This document shows, piece after piece, positions 16,613 through 23,550 of a stretch of 64,000 bases of DNA; position 1 is the first letter of the stretch, and every line of letters begins with the position of its first letter. Both the position numbers and the translations under genes were made by a program. The stretch is from DAOTXN01 sp034435435 (lineage in GTDB: Bacteria; Chloroflexota; Anaerolineae; S140-20), in assembly GCA_034435435.1 (NCBI GenBank), contig DAOTXN010000084.1, positions 47,382 through 111,381 of the forward strand, read 5' to 3'. The notes beneath the pieces were generated by a model. The model was given only the letters and a program-made list of their open reading frames with translations, searched no databases and was not told the origin of the DNA.

Positions 16613-17169
16613 ACTTGCTCGACATTCCGATTCATCTCGTCCAGCTTGGCGGCCAAGGTGTCCAATTGCGTAACAACGCGCTGAAAATCGTCTCGTGAAG
16701 GCACACCCCGTTCATTCAAAATACGCTCAATGTCATCGTCGCTGACCTGATGCCCGTCGCGCAGGCGCCGGCCCTGCTCCAAAAGCTTTTCGAGCAAACG
16801 CCGGCCCTCGTCCTCGGCCAGTTCCCCACCGCTGATGAGTACATTGATGCGCCGCTCGATCTCGTCGTCGATGTGCCGCAGCAATCCCAGGGGCGATACT
16901 AGCGTGCGCCGCAGCGTACTCAGCGTTTCCCCACCAGCGCGCACCAGACCAGTCAAAACCGGGTGGGGTAAAAAACCGCTTTGCTTTTTCTCTTGCTCAA
17001 AAATAATCTGTGACAAAGTCAGCGCGGTCAGATCTTCACCAGTAGCGTGATCCACAATCTGTACATCTTCGCCCTGGCGAATGAGCGCCGCAATGCCATC
17101 AAGAGTAATATATTGTTTGGTTTCAGTATTGTAAAGCTTGCGATTGGGATAACGCTTGACGATGGGCAT
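16609..17169 (-). CDS. phaR: Polyhydroxyalkanoate synthesis regulator PhaR
   Basis: PhaR proteins bind DNA and PHA granules and repress phasin genes until polymer accumulates. The N-terminal 60 residues show the PHB/PHA accumulation regulator domain: KRYPNRKLYNTETKQYITLD, then VQIVDHATGEDLTALTLSQIIFEQE. The rest (186 residues in total from the ATG at 17169, AGGAG upstream) is helical and phasin-like, with a region of Glu/Arg-rich coiled coil. It lies just downstream of the phasin gene, separated by a terminator, and overlaps the START-like gene by four bases. It is the obvious candidate to bind the double operator at 17835-17890. Confidence 0.88.
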   Translation of the reverse strand: MPIVKRYPNRKLYNTETKQYITLDGIAALIRQGEDVQIVDHATGEDLTALTLSQIIFEQEKKQSGFLPHPVLTGLVRAGGETLSTLRRTLVSPLGLLRHIDDEIERRINVLISGGELAEDEGRRLLEKLLEQGRRLRDGHQVSDDDIERILNERGVPSRDDFQRVVTQLDTLAAKLDEMNRNVEQV

Positions 17170-17246
17170 TTTTGCTCCTACGTTCCGGTTGATTCTGCGC
17201 CGATTATAGGCTGGCTGAGGCAATGTGTCAAATGCAGGATAGGTCC

Positions 17247-17276
17247 AAAAAAAGAGAGGGCTTGCGCCCTCTCTTT
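17247..17276 (-). terminator. Intrinsic terminator after the phasin gene
   Basis: AAAGAGAGGGC (17251-17261) pairs perfectly with 17266-17276 around a four-base loop. On the minus strand the stem ends in a run of seven T. Confidence 0.9.
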
Positions 17277-17295
17277 CGATCCGTACTTGTGGCTA

Positions 17296-17661
17296 TCAAG
17301 CCTTTTTCAGCTCATCTACCTTTTTGGTGAGCGCCGAAATCTTTGCGCTCAACGCCTCAATGTCGGCCTTGCTCGGGACGTTCATGCGATGCAAAAGCTC
17401 TTCAACTCGCTTGTCGAGTTCTGTTTCGGCCTTTTCGGTTTCCTTCTTGCGCTTTTCCATCAGATCGCGGATCAGTTGTTTGCCGTCCTTTTCAGCGATC
17501 TCACCTCGCTCCACAAGCCGGTCTACCAAATCTTCGACCTCGTCTTGCGCCAGGGCCACCGCGCCGACGCCGGCCAACAAAACCTTGCGCACAGTCTCTA
17601 GCAGTGGACTGCGCTCCTCAGCCGCTACTGTTTCCTCAGTCTTTTTGACTTTTGTAGCCAT
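17296..17661 (-). CDS. Phasin family (polyhydroxyalkanoate granule) protein
   Basis: This 121-residue, Lys/Glu-rich, almost fully helical protein begins MATKVKKTEETVAA and continues with VRKVLLAGVGAVALAQDEVEDLVDRLVERGEIAEKDGKQLIRDL, the pattern of phasin/PhaF-like granule proteins. A leucine-heptad coiled coil near the end (LSAKISALTKKVDELKKA) would support oligomerisation. The ATG at 17661 has AGGAGG upstream and was preferred to a longer, unsupported start. It follows a 43-residue gene in a two-gene operon read from a consensus promoter and ends at a strong terminator; phaR is next. It probably coats polymer granules. Confidence 0.85.
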   Translation of the reverse strand: MATKVKKTEETVAAEERSPLLETVRKVLLAGVGAVALAQDEVEDLVDRLVERGEIAEKDGKQLIRDLMEKRKKETEKAETELDKRVEELLHRMNVPSKADIEALSAKISALTKKVDELKKA

Positions 17662-17681
17662 TTTCTTACCTCCTATACGTT

Positions 17682-17813
17682 CTAGGTTATGCCTCTTCGC
17701 GCGAGGCGCGTCCCCACTTTTTCCCATTGCGACTTGACAGTCTTGCCCGTCTCCCCGAGCGTTACTGCCGCCAGTCCAATCCAGAACAGAAAAGATTTAC
17801 GAACAAGATTCAT
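17682..17813 (-). CDS. Small 43-residue hydrophobic/basic protein upstream of phasin
   Basis: An ATG at 17813 with GGGAGG eight bases upstream opens a 43-residue frame (MNLVRKSFLFWIGLAAVTLG, then a basic helix ending in Arg-Gly-Ile-Thr) closed by TAG 20 bases before the phasin start. The first half is hydrophobic and the second amphipathic and basic, as expected of a granule- or membrane-surface peptide. It is the first gene after the consensus promoter at 17865-17893. I do not recognise a family. Confidence 0.6.
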   Translation of the reverse strand: MNLVRKSFLFWIGLAAVTLGETGKTVKSQWEKVGTRLARRGIT

Positions 17814-17834
17814 TCTTACACCTCCCTATGTGTT

Positions 17835-17890
17835 ACACTTATGACGCATTGCGTTATAGCTGTCATTATAACACACCGCGTCATAAGTGT
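17835..17890. promoter_or_regulatory. Double palindromic operator (TTATGACGC / GCGTCATAA)
   Basis: A perfect 13-bp inverted repeat (ACACTTATGACGC at 17835-17847, reverse complement at 17878-17890) encloses another (GTTATA/TATAAC). The block reads as two overlapping imperfect copies of TTATGACGC-N2-3-GCGTCATAA. One copy sits in the spacer of the minus-strand promoter and the other on its transcription start region. PhaR, encoded nearby, is the inferred ligand. Confidence 0.65.
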
Positions 17891-17893
17891 CAA
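17865..17893 (-). promoter_or_regulatory. Perfect consensus promoter of the small protein-phasin operon
   Basis: On the minus strand TTGACA (17893-17888), exactly 17 bases, then TATAAT (17870-17865). The operator half-site ATGACGC lies in the spacer. A promoter this strong under a palindrome suggests tight repression. Confidence 0.85.
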
Positions 17894-17912
17894 GAGCCAA
17901 TTGATACTCAGG

Positions 17913-17940
17913 TTGACAGTCTCTCACTTTTGATTATGAT
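17913..17940 (+). promoter_or_regulatory. Promoter of the cyclophilin gene
   Basis: TTGACA (17913-17918), a 16-base spacer and TATGAT (17935-17940), 32 bases before the chosen start codon of the cyclophilin gene. Confidence 0.6.
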
Positions 17941-17972
17941 TCTGGATATTTTGGATGCACGCAGGAGGCAAC

Positions 17973-18779
17973 ATGTCTAAACACAGCAAAAGCAAGCGCG
18001 ACTTGAAAAGGAAACGCCGTAACCGGGCGACCACCGCCGGCGCTCCACCCCGCCGCCAACCGACCAACGACAAACGCAACTGGACCACCTGGCTATGGAT
18101 CGGCGGTATCGCCGCGGCCGTAGTGGTGGTGGGCATCGCCGTGTGGCTAATTCTCAGGGCAGGCCGTTCCGAATCTTTGGCCAAAAGCGGAATCGAGATG
18201 CCCTCCGATCCCCTTCAGCGCAACGGGATGTTCAGCGCCCCGCCCGAAATGCAGATTGACCCCGGCCAGACCTACACTGCTACCATCGAGACAGAAAAAG
18301 GTAATATCGTCGCCGAGCTATATGCAGATAAAGCCCCCACCGTGGTCAACAACTTTGTCTTTTTGGCCCGCGCGGGCTTTTACGACGGCACTACGTTCCA
18401 TCGCGTGCTGACAGACTTTATGGCCCAGGGCGGCGACCCCACCGGCACAGGCGCGGGCGGCCCCGGCTACCAATTCCCCGACGAATTCCACCCCGACCTC
18501 AGACACGACCAGCCAGGCACTCTCTCGATGGCTAACTCGGGACCGAACACCAATGGCAGCCAGTTCTTTATCACCTACGAGCCAACCCCCTGGCTGGATG
18601 CCTACGACGAAGCCGGAAACCTGAAGGACTGTCAGCTCCCCGGCGTGTCGTGCCACGCCGTGTTTGGGCGCGTCATCGGAGGGATGGACGTACTCGAAGC
18701 GCTAACGCCGCGCGACCCGCAGACGGACCCGTCCTTCCCCGGCGACCTGATCAAAACCATCCGCATCGAGGAGCGGTGA
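17973..18779 (+). CDS. Membrane-anchored cyclophilin-type peptidyl-prolyl isomerase
   Basis: The enzyme catalyses cis-trans isomerisation of prolyl bonds in exported proteins. The ATG at 17973 has AGGAGG five bases upstream and gives 268 residues. There is a very basic cytoplasmic N-terminus, one membrane helix (about 37-59) and then a full cyclophilin domain (about 100-266) outside the cell. The canonical motifs FHRV, QGGDPTGTG, LSMANSGPNTNGSQFFI and the W in PTPWLDA are intact, so it should be active. A short Cys-containing insertion (KDCQLPGVSCHAVFG) could form a disulfide. The esterase lipoprotein follows nine bases downstream. Confidence 0.92.
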   Translation: MSKHSKSKRDLKRKRRNRATTAGAPPRRQPTNDKRNWTTWLWIGGIAAAVVVVGIAVWLILRAGRSESLAKSGIEMPSDPLQRNGMFSAPPEMQIDPGQTYTATIETEKGNIVAELYADKAPTVVNNFVFLARAGFYDGTTFHRVLTDFMAQGGDPTGTGAGGPGYQFPDEFHPDLRHDQPGTLSMANSGPNTNGSQFFITYEPTPWLDAYDEAGNLKDCQLPGVSCHAVFGRVIGGMDVLEALTPRDPQTDPSFPGDLIKTIRIEER

Positions 18780-18787
18780 GTGGGCGG

Positions 18788-19792
18788 ATGACAAAGGACA
18801 AAAAACGGACGACGGCGGCCACTGTGGCCGTTTTACTGCTCATTGGGATTGGCGCTGTATCTGCCTGCAAAGACGCGACGCCTCTGCGGGCTGGAACCCA
18901 GGGCGAGGGATCGCCCAGCCCCACCGCGACCGCCACAAACACGGCCACGGCCACACACCTGCCGCCGACGCACACCCACACTGCCACACCAGCCCCCACC
19001 GTTACGCCGACCCACACCCCTACACCCACACCTACATCTAGCGCCATGCCAACACCTTCACTGACGCCCGGCTGCACCGAAACCCGAGGTCATATCGAGA
19101 CCGGCGCCTTTTTCAGCGCCGTCATCGGCCAGGAACAACCTTACCGCGTTTACTTGCCGCCGTGTTCCGGCTGGCAGGCCGAACGCTACCCTGTGCTGTA
19201 TATGCTCCACGGCTACCCTTACGACGACCGCCACTGGGACGACCTCGGCATCGACGAAGCCGCCGACGCGGGCATCGCGGCGGGTTCCCTGCCGCCTTTT
19301 ATCATCGCCATGCCCGCCGCCGACAACGAAGGTACCTATACCAACACCAGCGGCGGCCCCGGTTCTTTTGAGGCCGTGCTGGTAGATGAGTTTATCCCTT
19401 TTATCGAGAACACTTACCCCGCTATCGGCAGCGCCGAGGCGCGGGCCATCGGCGGGATGTCTCGCGGCGGCGTCTGGTCCCTAGAGATCGCCTTCCGCAA
19501 TCCCAACCACTTTGCCGCCGTGGGTGGGCACAGCGTGGCGCTCAATGTGAACCGGGCGCCGCCAGTTTACGACCCGCTCTACTTGGCGGCCGACCCCGCA
19601 ATTCGCGCGTTGCGCATCTTTTTGGACGTGGGGAGCGGAGATTGGGCGGCGCCCGGAATGGAGGATTTGCACGCGGCATTAGAGGCTTCTAACGTGCCGC
19701 ACACCTATCACGTGTACGAGGGCATTCATCACGATGACTATTGGGCCGCTCACGTAGCCGAATATCTCGCCTTTTACACTGCCGCCTGGTGA
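18788..19792 (+). CDS. Esterase-family lipoprotein (alpha/beta hydrolase)
   Basis: This 334-residue protein starts at an ATG eight bases after the cyclophilin stop codon. The lipobox VSAC near residue 27 marks it as a lipoprotein, followed by a Pro/Thr-rich spacer (about 40-95, many PT and HT repeats) typical of Chloroflexota cell-surface proteins. The catalytic domain resembles the esterase D/Fes-type family: YMLHGYPYDDRHW (oxyanion side), GGMSRGG (nucleophile Ser about 223), LDVGSGDW (Asp about 286) and GIHHDDYW (His about 316). It probably hydrolyses carbohydrate or siderophore esters outside the membrane; the substrate is unknown. Confidence 0.85.
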   Translation: MTKDKKRTTAATVAVLLLIGIGAVSACKDATPLRAGTQGEGSPSPTATATNTATATHLPPTHTHTATPAPTVTPTHTPTPTPTSSAMPTPSLTPGCTETRGHIETGAFFSAVIGQEQPYRVYLPPCSGWQAERYPVLYMLHGYPYDDRHWDDLGIDEAADAGIAAGSLPPFIIAMPAADNEGTYTNTSGGPGSFEAVLVDEFIPFIENTYPAIGSAEARAIGGMSRGGVWSLEIAFRNPNHFAAVGGHSVALNVNRAPPVYDPLYLAADPAIRALRIFLDVGSGDWAAPGMEDLHAALEASNVPHTYHVYEGIHHDDYWAAHVAEYLAFYTAAW

Positions 19793-19801
19793 ACGCAAAT
19801 C

Positions 19802-21001
19802 TCACGGCTCCAGATCTAGCAACCACAGGCTATGATCGGCGGCGCTCACGAAAACTATATATCGTCCGTTTGGCGAAACGCTCCAGTCGTTGTTGGCGAT
19901 TTTGAAAGGCGTGAAGGCGGGGTCGGTCAGGCGGCGGCTCGCGTTGGCGACGACATCATACTCCCATAGCGTGTGGCTCTCGACGCCCGGCTCAAGCGGA
20001 ACGTACAACAAGTGCGCATCGTTGCGCCAGCGGTAACTGCCAAAAAAGTCCAGCTTGAGCGGAGGCGCGCTGCCGTCGGTAGGCACAACCCACAATCCAT
20101 CGTGGGCCGCATCTGCCTGGAAGGTGAGATAATAGACCAGCCAATTCCCGTCGGGCGAAACGGATGCGCCACTCGGACGCGACACTTGGGCCAACTCGAT
20201 CCATTGATCCGCCTGACCATCAAGGCTAAGCGCACCAACGGCCACAAAGGGCGAATCGTCCAGCGGCACGCCAACGACCAGAATGCGCTGGCTGTCGAGC
20301 CATTGGCTGTCACCAAGGCCAATGCTGCGGGCTACGACACGAGGATGACTGCCATCCACATCGGCAATCCAGACTTCGCTGCGCCGCCGGTCAAAGTCGC
20401 CCTGCGAGTCGGTCACCTGCCACAAAACGCGCCGTCCATCAGGCGATACACTGACAGGCCGTCCGCCGTTCGGGATGACAGTTTGCTCGCCCGTTTCGAT
20501 ACGCTGGATGACAGTGACGCTGCCATCGGGATAGACGTAAAATTGACCGTCGCCCGACATCGGATAGATTTGCTCGCTGATCAACGCCGGTGGGCCAGGC
20601 TGTACGACGTCTACCCCATACACACCTACCTGCCGGCTGGTGGGGCGATCAATAAACAGCACGCGGCGACCGTCGGCCGACCAAAAGGGCTGAGTACAGC
20701 AGCCACCACCAGTCAGTCGGCGCAGGGTGGGCTGCGGGATAGATGTAGGAGTGGCTGTGGTCGCCGTGGTGGGTACGAAACTGGGCGTCAAAGGGACCGA
20801 CGCAGCGGGCGTCGTCGCCGGTGGCACGCCGGTGGTACGGGTGACTTGAGTCGATCTCGCCGGCGGACCGGGCAGAGCCGTCGGCGAGGCTGGGAGGAGT
20901 TGCAGCAATTGGGCGCGTGTGGGTGCTGGCGCTTTTGCGCAAGCCGCCAGCAGTAACCCTGCAACGATAAACAGGAACGCTCTCAACCTGGCCTGGCTCA
21001 C
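19802..21001 (-). CDS. TolB-like beta-propeller lipoprotein
   Basis: The start is a GTG at 21001 that overlaps the TGA of the M23 peptidase gene by four bases (GTGA). This gives 399 residues with a lipobox LLLAAC at about residue 20. A long Pro/Thr/Ala linker (about 25-95) precedes a propeller of WD40/TolB-like blades: PFWSADGRRVLFID, VSVSPDGRRVLWQV, ASVSPDGNWLVYYL, WSVSPNGRYIVFVS. Such domains bind proteins or peptidoglycan-associated partners. It is translated with the preceding peptidase, so a joint role at the cell wall is plausible. The ligand is unknown. Confidence 0.82.
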   Translation of the reverse strand: MSQARLRAFLFIVAGLLLAACAKAPAPTRAQLLQLLPASPTALPGPPARSTQVTRTTGVPPATTPAASVPLTPSFVPTTATTATPTSIPQPTLRRLTGGGCCTQPFWSADGRRVLFIDRPTSRQVGVYGVDVVQPGPPALISEQIYPMSGDGQFYVYPDGSVTVIQRIETGEQTVIPNGGRPVSVSPDGRRVLWQVTDSQGDFDRRRSEVWIADVDGSHPRVVARSIGLGDSQWLDSQRILVVGVPLDDSPFVAVGALSLDGQADQWIELAQVSRPSGASVSPDGNWLVYYLTFQADAAHDGLWVVPTDGSAPPLKLDFFGSYRWRNDAHLLYVPLEPGVESHTLWEYDVVANASRRLTDPAFTPFKIANNDWSVSPNGRYIVFVSAADHSLWLLDLEP

Positions 21002-21705
21002 GGAAATCCCCGCCAAGCCGGCGGCCACGGCGTGGCATACTCGTTGAGCAGTGGGCCGCCAAAAAAAACGTCGGGCTGGTCGTCCGCAAATTGCCACAGA
21101 CGCGGGTTGCGCAAATCTTTTTGGAAATCAGCGCCAAACTGCCCCACCAGCGCCAGACTGTCCCAATCTGCGTCGATGAGCGGCACAGGGTTGTAGGCGA
21201 CGGTGTAGCTCAGGTTGCGGACTTCCAGATGCAGGTGCGGGCGCGAGGTGCAAGTCTCGTCGGGATCGCCGGTCAGGCCGATCACGTCGCCGCGCCGCAC
21301 CGCCTGCCCAACGTTCAAGCGCGGACGCTCCAGCAGATGCCCGTATAGCGAGACGTAACCCTGCTTCTCGTGGCGGATGAGCAAGTTGTGCGGGCCGGCG
21401 CCGTGCTCGCGGGCATCCACTTTGACCACCGCGCCGTCGCCGATGGACACCACTTTTGTGCCGCACGGTGTGGAAAAATCGAGGCCAAAGTGCAAGCCCT
21501 GTCCAGCCGAGTACCAGATCTCACGGAATAGATAGGCGCTGGTCGTGTTGCCGTAGAGTTGGCTCAGCAGCCAGGTAGATGGTCCTGGCGGCGTGTTAAA
21601 AGGCAGCCCAAAAGGCGGCGCGTTGCTTTGAGCCTGAGCCGGTTGCGAGGTTATCAAAGCGCTCAATAACGTGAAAAAGAGCAACGATGGGTAAAGCTTG
21701 TTCAT
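20998..21705 (-). CDS. Secreted M23-family metallopeptidase (LytM domain)
   Basis: This 235-residue protein starts at the ATG at 21705 and has a signal peptide ending at Ala-Gln-Ala-Gln (about 26). The peptidase domain carries HFGLD (His and Asp zinc ligands, about 71-75) and HLHLE (about 157-161), both intact, so it should be an active cell-wall endopeptidase or a peptidoglycan-binding regulator. The C-terminal 60 residues (DSLALVGQFGADFQKDLRNPRLWQF) lie outside the family fold. It is co-translated with the TolB-like lipoprotein. Confidence 0.9.
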   Translation of the reverse strand: MNKLYPSLLFFTLLSALITSQPAQAQSNAPPFGLPFNTPPGPSTWLLSQLYGNTTSAYLFREIWYSAGQGLHFGLDFSTPCGTKVVSIGDGAVVKVDAREHGAGPHNLLIRHEKQGYVSLYGHLLERPRLNVGQAVRRGDVIGLTGDPDETCTSRPHLHLEVRNLSYTVAYNPVPLIDADWDSLALVGQFGADFQKDLRNPRLWQFADDQPDVFFGGPLLNEYATPWPPAWRGFP

Positions 21706-21765
21706 AGCGTGAATTGTACGCCAAATGTCGTGATGTGGCAAAGACTCAACAGACGCGTGTGGCGA

Positions 21766-21803
21766 TTAAACAAAACTTCGGAAGCCCGAGAGACTTCCGA
21801 AGT
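21766..21803 (-). terminator. Terminator hairpin after the tRNA-Ser genes
   Basis: ACTTCGGAAG (21775-21784) pairs perfectly with 21794-21803. On the minus strand it is followed by TTTGTTTAA. Its core resembles the palindrome at 32195-32226, so it may also belong to a dispersed repeat family. Confidence 0.7.
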
Positions 21804-21809
21804 GTGAGG

Positions 21810-21899
21810 CGGGGAGGCAGGGATTCGAACCCTGGAGGGAGTTTTTGGCCCCCTAACCGCTTAGCAGGCGGCCCCATTAGACCACTCTGGCACCTCCCC
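21810..21899 (-). tRNA. trnS: tRNA-Ser (GCU)
   Basis: The class II tRNA of about 90 bases has acceptor GGGGAGG/CCTCCCC, a long variable arm, anticodon loop CTGCTAA (GCU) and discriminator G. It is twelve bases from the next tRNA-Ser. Confidence 0.95.
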
Positions 21900-21909
21900 A
21901 TCGGATCTT

Positions 21910-21998
<89 letters not shown>

Positions 21999-22022
21999 GT
22001 AGGGCCTCCGCTCGTCAAGCCG

Positions 22023-22051
22023 AGTATACCACGCCGGGGGTAATGTGTCAA
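22023..22051 (-). promoter_or_regulatory. Promoter of the tRNA-Ser pair
   Basis: On the minus strand TTGACA (22051-22046), a 17-base spacer and TATACT (22028-22023), about 25 bases before the first tRNA-Ser. Confidence 0.8.
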
Positions 22052-22067
22052 TCTTGCGGAGTGAAGC

Positions 22068-22742
22068 GTGAAGCGTGAGATTTGGCGACGACTGATTGGG
22101 TTGGGCTTTCGGCTGCTGTATCACGAGTTGGCCTGGAGTTACGACGCGGTGGCGTGGTTGGTTTCACTCGGCCAGTGGCAGACTTGGGGACGCGCGGCCC
22201 TGCCCCACCTGGTGGGTGAACGGGTGCTGGAGTTGGGGCACGGCCCCGGGCGCCTGCTCGCGGCGCTGGCTGAGGCCGGATTCCACCCGGTGGGCCTGGA
22301 CCTGTCGCCTCAAATGGGCCGGATGGCGCGGCGGCGGCTGCGGCGAAACGGCCACGCCACGCCCCTGGTGCGCGCCCCGGCCCAACGACTGCCCTTTTCC
22401 AGCGGCGCGTTTGATAGCGTCGTCGCCACTTTCCCCACCGACTACATCATTGACCCGGTCACTCTAACCCAAGTCGCGCGAGTGCTGCGCCCCGGCGGAC
22501 GGCTGGTTGTGGTGGTGAGCGCGCAACTCTGCAGACGCGACCCGGTTAGCCGTGGCATTGAGGGGCTGTATCGCATCACCGGGCAGCGTGCGCCCATCAG
22601 CGCGCAGGCATGGCAACCATTGTTCGACGCAGCAGGGCTGTCGGCGCAGCCATTGAAAATCGAGTTGCCCCGTAGCCAGGTGTTGGTGTGGGTTGCCGAG
22701 CGGGCTAGTCGGAATGATAAAACTGAACATGCAGACGATTGA
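22068..22742 (+). CDS. Class I SAM-dependent methyltransferase
   Basis: This 224-residue Rossmann-fold methyltransferase begins at a GTG (22068) with GGAG six bases upstream. The first codons lie in an AAGCGTG tandem repeat that may have supplied the start. SAM-binding motif I is VLELGHGPGRLL (about 53-64), followed by GLDLSPQM (acidic loop), LPFSSGAFDSVVATFPTDYI and LRPGGRLVVVV, the ordinary UbiE-like order. The substrate is unknown. The last 38 bases overlap the convergent gene. Confidence 0.85.
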   Translation: MKREIWRRLIGLGFRLLYHELAWSYDAVAWLVSLGQWQTWGRAALPHLVGERVLELGHGPGRLLAALAEAGFHPVGLDLSPQMGRMARRRLRRNGHATPLVRAPAQRLPFSSGAFDSVVATFPTDYIIDPVTLTQVARVLRPGGRLVVVVSAQLCRRDPVSRGIEGLYRITGQRAPISAQAWQPLFDAAGLSAQPLKIELPRSQVLVWVAERASRNDKTEHADD

Positions 22743-23208
22743 CCACCAACAGGTCAGCCTGCTGCGGAAACGCGCCAGGTAGAGATGTGGTGGGAAAGAT
22801 GCTCACCTCGGTCATAGCCAGGAACGCGCCGCTCAGCATATCGAGCAAATCGCGCAGGCGCGTCTCTGCGCCCCGATGAAAATTGCCCCGCAGGACAGCG
22901 TGGGGAGTGTAGGCGATGATCCGGTCGAACTGGCGCAACATCTGCACCTGCCGGCGATACTCGGAATCCAGAAAGTAGATGATCCCCAATTCCTGGGTGC
23001 TGAGGATTATTTCCGGACGCGAAATGGCTGTCAATGGCCCCGCCGACTCGATGGGCATCAGCTTGACGTCAAACATAGGAAATGTGGAGCGATTGCCCTT
23101 GTTGAGATAATCCAACAGCGGGCCGACCGGTTCCATTTGCCCGGCGCATTGAAAACGGCGCCCCAGCACTTGCACATCGTAACGCTGGAGAGAAACTTGC
23201 AAGCCCAT
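22705..23208 (-). CDS. Conserved hypothetical protein, 167 residues
   Basis: I do not recognise a family with confidence. The protein is mixed alpha/beta with RYDVQVLGRRFQCAGQ at the start, a motif-like NKGNRSTFPMFDVKLMPI (about 37-54), the segment ISRPEIILSTQELGIIYFLD, and a run that looks like an Arg-rich domain-ending helix. It has no signal peptide and no membrane segment. Codon use is like that of its neighbours and the ATG has GGA seven bases upstream. The 3' end overlaps the methyltransferase gene convergently by 38 bases. The gene is divergent from the tRNA-His promoter. Confidence 0.65.
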   Translation of the reverse strand: MGLQVSLQRYDVQVLGRRFQCAGQMEPVGPLLDYLNKGNRSTFPMFDVKLMPIESAGPLTAISRPEIILSTQELGIIYFLDSEYRRQVQMLRQFDRIIAYTPHAVLRGNFHRGAETRLRDLLDMLSGAFLAMTEVSIFPTTSLPGAFPQQADLLVVNRLHVQFYHSD

Positions 23209-23229
23209 CTGATTTCCATCCTTTCATCC

Positions 23230-23258
23230 TTGCCACGGACACTGTTCTGTGGTAGAAT
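23230..23258 (+). promoter_or_regulatory. Promoter of tRNA-His
   Basis: TTGCCA (23230-23235), a 17-base spacer and TAGAAT (23253-23258), 11 bases before the tRNA-His 5' end. Confidence 0.75.
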
Positions 23259-23269
23259 ATCGCCAACGC

Positions 23270-23343
23270 GGTGGGTGTAGCCTAGCGGCAAAGGCACCTG
23301 GTTGTGGCCCAGGAGACCGTGGGTTCGAATCCCACCACTCACC
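23270..23343 (+). tRNA. trnH: tRNA-His (GUG)
   Basis: The cloverleaf has the extra 5' G (position -1) expected of tRNA-His, acceptor GTGGGTG/CACTCAC, anticodon loop TTGTGGC (GUG) and T-arm GTGGGTTCGAATCCCAC. Confidence 0.95.
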
Positions 23344-23356
23344 CCTCAGCCCGTCG

Positions 23357-23379
23357 CCGCCAGCGATGGGCGGTTTTTT
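23357..23379 (+). terminator. Intrinsic terminator between tRNA-His and tRNA-Arg
   Basis: CCGCC (23357-23361) pairs with GGCGG (23369-23373), followed by six T. The tRNA-Arg begins at the next base, so it depends on read-through. Confidence 0.6.
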
Positions 23380-23452
23380 GCCCTCGTAGCTCAATGGACA
23401 GAGCGTCGGACTTCGAATCCGCAGGCTGCGCGTTCGAGTCGCGCCGAGGGCG
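23380..23452 (+). tRNA. trnR: tRNA-Arg (UCG)
   Basis: The 73-base cloverleaf has acceptor GCCCTCG/CGAGGGC, anticodon loop CTTCGAA (UCG), D-arm GCTC/GAGC and T-arm GCGCGTTCGAGTCGCGC. Pair 27-43 is mismatched (T-C). Confidence 0.9.
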
Positions 23453-23462
23453 CCTTCCGTGC

Positions 23463-23535
23463 GCCGTCTGTAGCTCAATGGACGGCGCATCGACTTTCAA
23501 TCCGCAGGCTGCGCGTTCGAGTCGCGCCGAGGGCG
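23463..23535 (+). pseudogene. Degenerate tandem copy of tRNA-Arg with UUC anticodon
   Basis: The last 39 bases (23499-23537) are identical to 23416-23454 in tRNA-Arg, but the 5' acceptor strand no longer pairs and the anticodon stem has two mismatches. The loop CTTTCAA would read UUC. The first 28 bases (23461-23488) instead form a perfect 8-bp hairpin GCGCCGTC/GACGGCGC. It is most simply a chimeric, non-functional duplication; a trimmed or regulatory RNA is possible. Confidence 0.75.
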
Positions 23536-23550
23536 CCAATTGAATCCCTG

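Noticed and set aside
18650..18787. An upstream extension of the esterase lipoprotein giving 380 residues.
   Set aside because: It overlaps the cyclophilin gene in a different frame and would hide the lipoprotein signal sequence, which begins at the ATG at 18788.
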